From the NCBI GenBank assembly GCA_030150795.1, contig JASLFF010000021.1, positions 1-5,322 on the forward strand: a stretch of DNA of 5,322 nt. Direction: 5' to 3'. Position 1 is the first letter of the stretch. The number at the start of each line of letters is the position of its first letter. Origin of the DNA: Terriglobales bacterium (GTDB lineage Bacteria; Acidobacteriota; Terriglobia; Terriglobales; Gp1-AA117). The position numbers and the translations under genes were made by a program. This document shows positions 1 to 5,322 of the stretch, one piece after another. Below the pieces are notes generated by a model, which saw only the letters and a program-made list of their open reading frames with translations, had not been told where the DNA came from and did not search any database.

Positions 1-1793
1 GCAATCTGGTGAAAACGCGCGGGGCCGGCCAGGGCGCTCAGACGAGCGAATCCGCTGTTATCAGTCACCAGATAATAACGAATTGTACCTGACCAGAGCC
101 TCATAAAGGCAGTGTCATCAATAAAAACCGCCGGGGAACCCGGAGCGTAAGAGCCATATTCAAGGTTATTGACCCGCCCATTCAGCAACAGAGCGCTTTT
201 GTTGGAATAAAACAGCACTGAAGAGAATGGATAATAAGCGCCATCGACGACCAATTGCCCTGGCGGGGCGTGCAACAGCGCTTCCGCGATGGGGCGGGAA
301 GACAAATAAGGATCGAACACAACCAGCGCCATCCGACTCGCGTGCAGAAACAAAACCATCATGGCTGCAAGAGCTATGAATGCCCTGCGGCCGCGAAGCC
401 ACCCACCCACTGCGCCCACCAGAAATGCAATCCCCGCAAGCATGAGCGGAACCCGCAGATAAGCGAACGATTGCAACGTCAGGTCGCCCATGTGTCCCAG
501 CGAAAGAGTGTATGACTCCGGATGCTGCTGCAGCGCGCTGGAGATATCGCCCGTAGCGGGGACATGGCGGACGGCAAATAAGATCGCCGCAATCACCGCG
601 GCGGCGGCAGTCGAAATTACGGCGATGGTTCTGCTGCCAAGAGAAACAAATTTGCTTTCCTCATCCATCGCACAACCCAGCAGAAGCGCCAGCGCCGGAT
701 AGATTGGCATGGAATAGTATTCCTGCGTGGTGGAGAAAGTGAAAAAAAACATCAGAAACCCTGCCCAGCAGATCATCAACAGGCGCGTGCGACCAGCGCG
801 ATCCACCGGCTTGTAATTAAGCCTTGCCGCCGCGGGCAGATAGGCACTCCAGGGGAAGAGCCAGAGCAGGTTCAGCAGCCAGAATGCCAATCGCGGCACG
901 GTGTTATAGTCGCGCGGATAGCGCAGGTTCAAAAATCTTAATAAATGCTCATTGAAGAAATAGAACCAGAAGAAGCCGTGATATTCGCCCGGGCCGCTGT
1001 GCATGCTGAAGTTGAAATAAGGCGGCATGCGCAACGTGGCCAGCACATGCCATGGCGCAGCGATGAGCAGGAAAATCAGGATTGTGCTGAACGGTCCCAG
1101 GCGACGCCAGGTGGCGCGCGAAAACAACTGGCGCGTAATCGCCAGGTAAACTAACACGCCGCCTATCGGCACTACCAGCGCAAGCAGCCCTTTCAACAGC
1201 ACGCCCACGCCCAGAGCAACGCCGATCAAAGCCGGCCATCGGCGTGAGTGGAGTTCTTCTCCGTCTTCATTCATGGCGCGCTGAAAGGCCATGAAGCAGA
1301 CAGTAATGGTGAGCGTGAGCATTACATCGGGAATAAGAATGCGGGTAAAGAGAAAGAGACCGATGCAGGTCGCCAGCGCCAGCCCGGCATAGAATCCGGC
1401 GCGGCGCCCAAACGCCCACGCGCCGTAGCGCGCAGTGGCAAAGCACAACAAAACCGCAGCCAGAGCGGTGGGGATGCGCGCCACCCAGTCATGCACGCCC
1501 ATCAGCAGGTAACAAATGGCGATGAGCCAATACGGCAGCGGGGCCTTTTCCATATAAGGCACGCCGTTCAAATGAGCGATCACCCAGTCGCCTGACTGGA
1601 CCATGTTGCGCGCTATCTGCCCGTGAACGGCGTCAACATCGTCCATTAAAGCGGGAGGAGAAATGACGCAGCCAAAGAAGACAATCGCGGCCACAATCAA
1701 GAGCGCGATCTCATAATGCCGCCGCGGACGCAGCTGCTGGGGCACGAAGACATCGACTCCCAAGTCGTCCTGCTGATACGCGAGTTCTTTCAC
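1..1793 (-). CDS. ArnT/PMT-like GT-C membrane glycosyltransferase (C-terminus cut by window edge)
   Basis: Integral membrane glycosyltransferase of the GT-C fold (GT39/GT83, dolichyl-phosphate-mannose-protein mannosyltransferase/ArnT-like). Such enzymes move a sugar from a polyprenyl-phosphate donor to a lipid or protein on the outer face of the inner membrane. The open frame covers 597 codons and has no stop. A first membrane helix (about residues 29-44) is followed by an acidic loop, D51-D52-x-D54, where GT-C enzymes keep their catalytic Asp. Next come SGDW (67-70), NGVPYMEKAPLPYW (76-89; ArnT has a comparable YFEKP stretch), TRILIPD (150-156), VLLKGL (198-203), AAPWHVLAT, HLLRFLNLRYPRDY from H283, and QEYYSMPIYPALALLLG (E358). 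About 13 hydrophobic segments lie before residue 480. From about 490 the chain is soluble, probably the periplasmic C-terminal part. The gene is probably nearly complete at position 1. The acceptor and donor cannot be told. GTG at 1793 is the assigned start; ATT at 1802 is the alternative (see the separate entry). Confidence 0.88.
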   Translation of the reverse strand, partial: MKELAYQQDDLGVDVFVPQQLRPRRHYEIALLIVAAIVFFGCVISPPALMDDVDAVHGQIARNMVQSGDWVIAHLNGVPYMEKAPLPYWLIAICYLLMGVHDWVARIPTALAAVLLCFATARYGAWAFGRRAGFYAGLALATCIGLFLFTRILIPDVMLTLTITVCFMAFQRAMNEDGEELHSRRWPALIGVALGVGVLLKGLLALVVPIGGVLVYLAITRQLFSRATWRRLGPFSTILIFLLIAAPWHVLATLRMPPYFNFSMHSGPGEYHGFFWFYFFNEHLLRFLNLRYPRDYNTVPRLAFWLLNLLWLFPWSAYLPAAARLNYKPVDRAGRTRLLMICWAGFLMFFFTFSTTQEYYSMPIYPALALLLGCAMDEESKFVSLGSRTIAVISTAAAAVIAAILFAVRHVPATGDISSALQQHPESYTLSLGHMGDLTLQSFAYLRVPLMLAGIAFLVGAVGGWLRGRRAFIALAAMMVLFLHASRMALVVFDPYLSSRPIAEALLHAPPGQLVVDGAYYPFSSVLFYSNKSALLLNGRVNNLEYGSYAPGSPAVFIDDTAFMRLWSGTIRYYLVTDNSGFARLSALAGPARFHQI

Positions 1794-1820
1794 CGGGGAA
1801 ATACTGCCATCCCTCCTATC
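1791..1820 (-). promoter_or_regulatory. Ambiguous translation start of the glycosyltransferase
   Basis: Reading the minus strand, a full Shine-Dalgarno AGGAGG (1817-1812) follows an in-frame TAA stop (1823-1821), so the protein must begin inside this short stretch. An ATG lies at 1810-1808, one base after the Shine-Dalgarno and out of frame; it would encode only MAVFPR before a TGA. That TGA (1792-1790) overlaps the in-frame GTG (1793-1791), giving a GTGA overlap. The GTG is 18 bases from the Shine-Dalgarno, which is too far for normal initiation. An in-frame ATT at 1802-1800 sits at an ideal 9-base spacing. The choices are a rare ATT start, a GTG reached by coupling from the six-codon mini-ORF, or a base error in the sequence. 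Confidence 0.5.
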
Positions 1821-2000
1821 TTACCTGCTATGAACCTTCATCATGGCTGCGCCACGAACATTGCTGTCGCCGGTCGGTTCTGTATGACAATCCTTAATCC
1901 CGGTAAGAACTTTTAACTGATCACGGCCAGGTTTAAACACGGAAATTGTAAAAAACTGTAAACCGGACATAGAAGTACAAGGCCTTTCGTCCAATACAAG

Positions 2001-2014
2001 AATTGCCAATTGCC
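2001..2014. repeat. Tandem AATTGCC heptamer with AATTG-C-CAATT palindrome
   Basis: The heptamer AATTGCC occurs twice head to tail. Its first 11 bases also form a perfect palindrome around a central C. It is short enough to be chance, but its place midway between two divergent genes would suit a regulator site. Confidence 0.3.
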
Positions 2015-2067
2015 GGCCTCGGAGTTTTGCGCGCAGGTTAACTTCTTTGGGCTAAGAAATGTAAAGG

Positions 2068-2098
2068 TTGCGCGACCAGACCCGTTCAGACGTATGAT
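2068..2098 (+). promoter_or_regulatory. Candidate weak promoter of the exported-protein gene
   Basis: TATGAT (2093-2098) matches the -10 consensus at five of six bases. The nearest -35-like element, TTGCGC (2068-2073), matches only three bases and sits at a long 19-base spacing, so an activator or another sigma factor may be needed. A start near 2105 would give a leader of about 141 nt. The call rests on sequence pattern only. Confidence 0.3.
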
Positions 2099-2099
2099 G

Positions 2100-2117
2100 A
2101 TCTCATTAGCATGAGAT
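2100..2117. promoter_or_regulatory. Operator-like palindrome at the predicted transcription start
   Basis: The arms ATCTCAT (2100-2106) and ATGAGAT (2111-2117) are perfect inverted copies around TAGC. The centre is about +4 relative to the start predicted from the -10 at 2093-2098, where a bound repressor would block initiation. As RNA it could only be a small AU-rich hairpin with no T-run, so it is not a terminator. The cognate regulator is unknown. Confidence 0.35.
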
Positions 2118-2119
2118 GC

Positions 2120-2180
2120 GCCATTTCGACGGGAGATGGCAAATCGGGAACCGCAGCTTACCGCAACATTTCACCGGTAA
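2120..2180 (+). other. Two hairpins in the leader of the exported-protein gene
   Basis: The first stem pairs GCCATTTC (2120-2127) with GAGATGGC (2133-2140): eight pairs including one G-U, closed by a five-base loop. The second pairs TTACCG (2158-2163) with CGGTAA (2175-2180) across an 11-base loop. Neither is followed by a T-run or overlaps the Shine-Dalgarno at 2235-2238, and they match no riboswitch I recognise. They may be ordinary leader structure. Confidence 0.3.
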
Positions 2181-2245
2181 CAGTGTTCCTGTTTTCAGTA
2201 CAGAAAAACGCTTGGCCGGCGTAAGGACATAAGTGGAGTTTCGAC

Positions 2246-2950
2246 ATGACCCTGTTGAAACGGCGAATAGCGGGAGCGTTAGCTGTAATCGGCGTAGCTT
2301 CACTCATCACATTTCTCCAGGTTGAGGCCAATCATGAAACCGACGACCAGATAAACGAAGAAGCTATCTGGAATGCCGGTCCTGAAGACCTGAGCGCGAT
2401 AGGCCAGGTCTGCAAGACGACCGATGCGGCGCGATACCGCGACTGCTTCATTGAGCAGATGGGAGAATACGCGTCATCTGACGCGGTAGCTTTCACACAG
2501 ATGATGGCTTCGCAGAAATTGCCGCGTCTGGGATATCTGGCCGGTTTGCGCGAGTACGGAGTGGTGGACCTTGGATACTTGGCATATCCCGGAAATGAGA
2601 ACGTGCATCAGGGATGGGCGCTGGTGAACGGAATTCCCGCCGTGGTCAGTCTTGATGACGCTGCAATGCTACCGAGACAGGCAATGGAGAAAGACGCTCA
2701 ATACATCGCCCTGCGTCAAAGCCATCCCCAGATACAACTGGTTGTAAATGATGAGCAGCGCAAAACGGATACAGCGCCCAAAATTGAGCGGCTGCCCAGT
2801 GAGGGAGAGAGATTCATAGTTCCCTACTCTCTGCAGGAACCGTGTGCCGGATGCGCTCCCCTGGCTCAAGCCATTTTTGGATTTGACTTTAACGACGCGG
2901 GAAAACTCGTGGGCATAAAATTCTTGAAAATTGAAGAGGTGCATCTCTAA
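2246..2950 (+). CDS. Exported protein of unknown function with C-terminal CxxC motif
   Basis: I cannot assign a function to this 234-residue protein. The N-terminus is a classic Sec signal: KRR at 5-7, a hydrophobic core at 8-26, and a likely cleavage after V-E-A (A28). It could instead stay as a membrane anchor. No lipobox is seen. The mature part has four cysteines in two pairs: C56 and C67 in a helical-looking N-terminal segment, and C200-x-x-C203 near the end. The middle contains GYLAYPGNENVHQGWALVNG (about 110-129) and a conserved-looking NGIPAVVSLDD (128-138). The C-terminus reads as strand, CxxC, then FGFDFNDAGKLVGIKFL (211-227), like a small beta unit. I have an impression of proteobacterial hypothetical proteins with the same order (NG-P-DD, then C-x-x-C, then FDF...G), but cannot name a family. 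Paired cysteines in an exported protein suggest disulfides, metal or haem-independent redox binding. TGGAG (2234-2238) lies seven bases before the ATG, supporting this start. A terminator follows, so it is probably transcribed alone. Confidence 0.85.
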   Translation: MTLLKRRIAGALAVIGVASLITFLQVEANHETDDQINEEAIWNAGPEDLSAIGQVCKTTDAARYRDCFIEQMGEYASSDAVAFTQMMASQKLPRLGYLAGLREYGVVDLGYLAYPGNENVHQGWALVNGIPAVVSLDDAAMLPRQAMEKDAQYIALRQSHPQIQLVVNDEQRKTDTAPKIERLPSEGERFIVPYSLQEPCAGCAPLAQAIFGFDFNDAGKLVGIKFLKIEEVHL

Positions 2951-2982
2951 CGCCAGCGTGACGCGGAAATCTTAATTTATCC

Positions 2983-3016
2983 AAGGATGTGAGTTATCTC
3001 ACATCCTTCATTTTTT
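2983..3016 (+). terminator. Strong intrinsic (Rho-independent) terminator
   Basis: A perfect 11-base stem, AAGGATGTGAG (2983-2993) with CTCACATCCTT (2998-3008), closes on a TTAT loop. After C-A it is followed by six Ts (3011-3016). It lies 32 bases after the stop of the exported-protein gene and should end that transcript. It works in the plus direction only, as no T-run is found on the other side. The stem also contains a CRP-type palindrome, entered separately. Confidence 0.87.
2988..3003. promoter_or_regulatory. CRP-type palindrome TGTGA-N6-TCACA inside the terminator stem
   Basis: The bases TGTGA (2988-2992), six spacer bases, and TCACA (2999-3003) match the consensus core of cAMP receptor protein sites exactly; one more symmetric base on each side gives ATGTGA/TCACAT. 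The centre is 2995.5. An extended -10 element downstream predicts a start at 3037, putting this centre at -41.5, the class II activator position. A terminator stem is palindromic by nature, so the match may be coincidence. The geometry relative to the -10 and the nature of the downstream gene argue for a real site. Confidence 0.45.
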
Positions 3017-3021
3017 GCTGC

Positions 3022-3037
3022 TGGTAAGCTGGTCTCT
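3022..3037 (+). promoter_or_regulatory. Candidate extended -10 promoter of the acyl-CoA ligase gene
   Basis: TGG-TAAGCT (3022-3030) has the extended -10 TG and the three most conserved -10 bases (T, A and final T). No -35 hexamer is present. The upstream region is filled by the CRP-type palindrome, as at activator-dependent promoters. The predicted start at 3037 leaves a 24-nt leader. The element matches only three of six -10 bases, so this call depends on the activator site being real. Confidence 0.35.
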
Positions 3038-3060
3038 TCTGCGGAAGTTGCTGGGAACCA

Positions 3061-5322
3061 ATGAGTAGTAATCTAATAGGCGAAATGCCATCACCGCCGG
3101 GAACAGCGCCAGACCAGCGAGGCCACGAATCCACGCTGCCTTTGTGGCCGCCCAGCCCGCTGGCGCCCATCTTTCATCCCAGAACGGTAGCCGTGATCGG
3201 CGCGACGGAAAAGCCTGCCAGCGTGGGCCGCACGATACTACGCAACTTGATGGAGCAGCCTTCCGGCGCAACCATTTTTCCCATCAACCCTCATCGCCCG
3301 AATGTGCTGGGGATACGGTGCTATCCCAATGTCGCGTCAATTGGTGAGCAGGTCGATCTGGCAGTTGTGGTTACGCCGGCGGCGACCGTCCCTGAGGTTT
3401 TGCAGGAATGCGTGGCTGCGGGTGTGCGCAGCGCCATTGTGATTTCAGCCGGCTTTGCCGAACTGGGCGCTAACGGCACGGCGCTGGAAAACAAAATCCG
3501 CGATGTACTTGCATCAGGACACATGCGATTAGTCGGGCCGAACTGTGTGGGCGTAATGAATCCCCGCACGGGATTGAATGCCACGTTTGCACAATCCAAT
3601 GCCCTGCCCGGCAACATTGCCTTCTTAAGCCAGAGCGGCGCGCTCTGCACGGCTGTTCTGGACTGGAGCCGCCGGGAAAACGTTGGGTTTAGCGGCGTGG
3701 TCTCAGTGGGATCTATGCTGGACGTGAGCTGGGGCGACCTGATCTATCACTACGGCGACGACGCTTATACCTCGAGCATCCTGATCTACATGGAATCGAT
3801 TGGCGATGCGCGCAGCTTCCTTTCGGCAGCGCGTGAGGTTTCACTGCGCAAACCGATCATCGTGATCAAGCCCGGACGGACAGAAGCTGCCCGCAAAGCG
3901 GCGGCTTCACATACGGGATCGATGACCGGTTCGGACGAAGTGTTTGAAGCTGCGTTCCGGCGCGCAGGAATCCTCCGAGTGGCAAGCATCGGCGAGCTGT
4001 TTGACATGGCTGAAGTGCTCAGCAAGCAGCCGCGTCCACATGGTCCACGGCTGGCGGTGGTCACCAATGCAGGCGGCGCCGGCGTGCTGGCAGTGGACGC
4101 ACTTTTGGCGAGCGGCGGACAATTGGCAACGCTCTCAGATCACACCAAGGAGACGCTCAATAAACTATTGCCGGCCGCATGGAGCCATGCTAATCCCGTA
4201 GACACGCTGGGCGATTGCCTTCCAGAAATGTATGCCAAAGCACTACAGGCTGTGGCTGACGATTCCAACTGCGATGCCGTACTATCAATTCTTGCTCCGC
4301 AGGGAATGACCGAGCCGGAACAGGCAGCGGGCCTAGTGCGCAAGGCCGCAGAAACAATCAAGAAGCCGCTGATTGCAAGCTGGATGGGCGGCAGCCGCAT
4401 GCAGCTTGCGGCCAACGTGCTGAATGAAGCAAGGATCCCCACGTTTGAGTATCCTGACGCCGCCGCACGAAGCTTTGCCTACATGTGGCGTTATACCTCC
4501 TACCTTCATGCGTTGTATGAAACGCCGGTGTTCGCCGGCGACCTGCCTGAAGATGGACCGCGTCGCGTGGCGGAAATTATTGCCGGCGCAGTGGCGAAGA
4601 ACCGCACCGTCCTGACCGAGCACGAGTCAAAGCAGGTGCTTGCAGCGTATGAATTGCCTGTTACGCTCTCCAGGCTGGCATCGTCTGAAGACGAGGCGGT
4701 TGCGGCAGCGGAGCTGATCGGCTATCCGGTGGTGCTGAAGCTGAATTCTGAAGCGGTCACGCACAAATCCGATCGCGGTGGCGTTCATCTGAACTTGAAA
4801 GACGCCAGCGCGGTGCGCAAGGCCTTTGAGCAGATACAGTCGATCTTTGGCGACGAAGGAAGCTTCCAGGGAGTGACCGTGCAGCCAATGGTCAGCACTG
4901 CGGGCTACGAATTGATTCTGGGCAGCTCTACTGATCCACAATTCGGGCCTGTGCTGGTATTTGGCCTGGGCGGCCAACTGGTGGAGGTGCTGCGCGACAA
5001 TGCACATGCCCTGCCACCACTTACCACAACCCTGGCGCGCCGCATGATGGAAAATACCCGCATTTTGCAGGCGCTGAAAGGCGTTCGCGGACGCAAGCCT
5101 GTTGATTTGGAAAAGCTGGAAGAGCTGCTGGTGCGCTTCAGTGAGCTGGTAGTGGAGAACCCGCGCATTGCCGAAATTGAAATCAATCCGCTGCTGGCAA
5201 GCGAGCAAGGATTCATCGCGCTGGACGCGAGAGTAATCCTGCATCCGGCGACGATGCACGACGCGGAGCTGCCGCGGCCGGCGATTCGTCCTTATCCAAG
5301 CCAGTACATCTCAAATTGGCGA
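3061..5322 (+). CDS. ADP-forming acyl-CoA synthetase, alpha-beta fusion, probably Pat-like with C-terminal GNAT domain (3' end cut)
   Basis: The 754 visible codons encode a fused acetyl/acyl-CoA ligase (NDP-forming), which interconverts acyl-CoA + ADP + Pi with acid + CoA + ATP through phosphohistidines. After a Pro/Ser-rich, probably disordered tail (1-35) come a Rossmann CoA-binding domain (about 36-130, [14 protein letters not shown]), the ligase CoA domains (about 185-465, with LSQSGALC at 189-196) and an ATP-grasp beta part (about 515-735, with HKSDRGGV at 568-575, [14 protein letters not shown] and EIEINPLL). Active-site residues are kept: E245 (YMESI), H284 (SHTGS), the alpha phosphohistidine position, and H568 in the beta part. 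The last residues, [16 protein letters not shown], match the linker to a GNAT acetyltransferase domain in bifunctional proteins I recall, so the complete protein is probably about 900 residues. By analogy with Pat/PatZ it may acetylate lysines of metabolic enzymes in the cytoplasm. The start at 3061 has a weak GGGAA three bases before it. An in-frame TAA at 3025 excludes upstream starts; ATG at 3085 is possible. Confidence 0.93.
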   Translation, partial: MSSNLIGEMPSPPGTAPDQRGHESTLPLWPPSPLAPIFHPRTVAVIGATEKPASVGRTILRNLMEQPSGATIFPINPHRPNVLGIRCYPNVASIGEQVDLAVVVTPAATVPEVLQECVAAGVRSAIVISAGFAELGANGTALENKIRDVLASGHMRLVGPNCVGVMNPRTGLNATFAQSNALPGNIAFLSQSGALCTAVLDWSRRENVGFSGVVSVGSMLDVSWGDLIYHYGDDAYTSSILIYMESIGDARSFLSAAREVSLRKPIIVIKPGRTEAARKAAASHTGSMTGSDEVFEAAFRRAGILRVASIGELFDMAEVLSKQPRPHGPRLAVVTNAGGAGVLAVDALLASGGQLATLSDHTKETLNKLLPAAWSHANPVDTLGDCLPEMYAKALQAVADDSNCDAVLSILAPQGMTEPEQAAGLVRKAAETIKKPLIASWMGGSRMQLAANVLNEARIPTFEYPDAAARSFAYMWRYTSYLHALYETPVFAGDLPEDGPRRVAEIIAGAVAKNRTVLTEHESKQVLAAYELPVTLSRLASSEDEAVAAAELIGYPVVLKLNSEAVTHKSDRGGVHLNLKDASAVRKAFEQIQSIFGDEGSFQGVTVQPMVSTAGYELILGSSTDPQFGPVLVFGLGGQLVEVLRDNAHALPPLTTTLARRMMENTRILQALKGVRGRKPVDLEKLEELLVRFSELVVENPRIAEIEINPLLASEQGFIALDARVILHPATMHDAELPRPAIRPYPSQYISNWR

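Larger units (their letters stand above)
1821..2245. other. Divergent intergenic region without a convincing gene
   Basis: This spacer separates the minus-strand glycosyltransferase from the plus-strand exported protein and should hold both promoters. I see no protein-like reading frame, tRNA or rRNA. What can be named is a PmeI-type 8-base palindrome (1931-1938), three TGTAAA hexamers (1947, 1957 and 2060; the first two exactly 10 bases apart), a tandem AATTGCC heptamer (2001-2014), and the promoter, palindrome and leader hairpins listed separately for the plus-strand gene. No good promoter for the minus-strand gene could be picked out. Confidence 0.6.

Noticed and set aside
1248..1595. 115-codon open frame on the plus strand opposite the glycosyltransferase
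   Set aside because: The minus-strand frame gives an unbroken GT-C protein with family motifs throughout. The plus-strand product is charged, low in hydrophobics and without any recognisable feature.
1862..1890. TTGTCA (minus strand, 1890-1885) as a -35 for the glycosyltransferase promoter
   Set aside because: At 16-18 bases of spacing the -10 position reads GACAGC, ACAGCA or CAGCAA, none of which resembles TATAAT.
1931..1938. GTTTAAAC palindrome
   Set aside because: It is an isolated 8-base restriction-type palindrome with no matching partner or conserved context; a chance occurrence is adequate.
1821..2009. 62-codon minus-strand frame in the same register as the glycosyltransferase, ending just upstream of it
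   Set aside because: It begins with TTG, has no clear ribosome binding site, and ends in TAA before the Shine-Dalgarno. The product does not resemble a protein family or an N-terminal extension of the transferase.
2106..2303. 65-codon minus-strand frame across the exported-protein start
   Set aside because: It overlaps the leader and signal-peptide coding region of a well-supported gene, and its product shows no motif.
4627..5259. 210-codon open frame on the minus strand opposite the ATP-grasp part of the ligase gene
   Set aside because: It lies wholly opposite strongly conserved coding sequence. Its product is rich in His, Gln and Arg with no domain or signal. Such frames arise from the codon bias of the real gene.
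1..5322. CRISPR arrays, tRNA/rRNA genes, insertion sequences or phage attachment sites
   Set aside because: No regularly spaced repeats, tRNA-like cloverleaf, transposase fragment or long terminal inverted repeats were found on either strand.

Overview
The window carries three protein-coding genes and a roughly 440-base intergenic region. Base composition is moderately GC-rich with bacterial codon use. The look of the glycosyltransferase and of the acyl-CoA ligase suggests a soil-type bacterium, most likely Acidobacteriota. This is an impression from recalled homologues, not a database result.

Layout. Positions 1-1793, minus strand, hold a polytopic GT-C (ArnT/PMT-like, GT39/GT83) glycosyltransferase whose C-terminus runs off the left edge. 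Its reading frame is intact for 597 codons. Its start is odd: a strong Shine-Dalgarno is well placed for an ATT codon, but 18 bases from the GTG. Positions about 1811-2245 are a non-coding spacer between this gene and the next, which is divergent. It holds a weak promoter candidate, a perfect 7+7 palindrome beside the predicted start site, and small hairpins in a leader of about 140 nt. Positions 2246-2950, plus strand, encode an exported 234-residue protein of unknown function with four cysteines, including a C-terminal CxxC. A strong intrinsic terminator follows (2983-3016). Positions 3061-5322, plus strand, encode an ADP-forming acyl-CoA synthetase (alpha and beta parts fused) that is still open at the right edge. 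Its last visible residues match the linker that, in the proteins I recall, leads into a C-terminal GNAT acetyltransferase, as in Pat/PatZ-type protein acetyltransferases.

Most interesting signal. The terminator stem contains a perfect CRP-type palindrome, TGTGA-N6-TCACA (2988-3003). Its centre lies exactly 41.5 bases upstream of the start predicted from an extended -10 element, TGGTAAGCT (3022-3030). This is class II CRP-promoter geometry, directly upstream of a Pat-like gene; in E. coli patZ is known to be under cAMP-CRP control. One inverted repeat may therefore end the upstream transcript as RNA and act as an activator site as DNA. The promoter reading is inference.

The three genes do not form an obvious pathway. 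The first is divergent from the other two, and the second and third are separated by the terminator.
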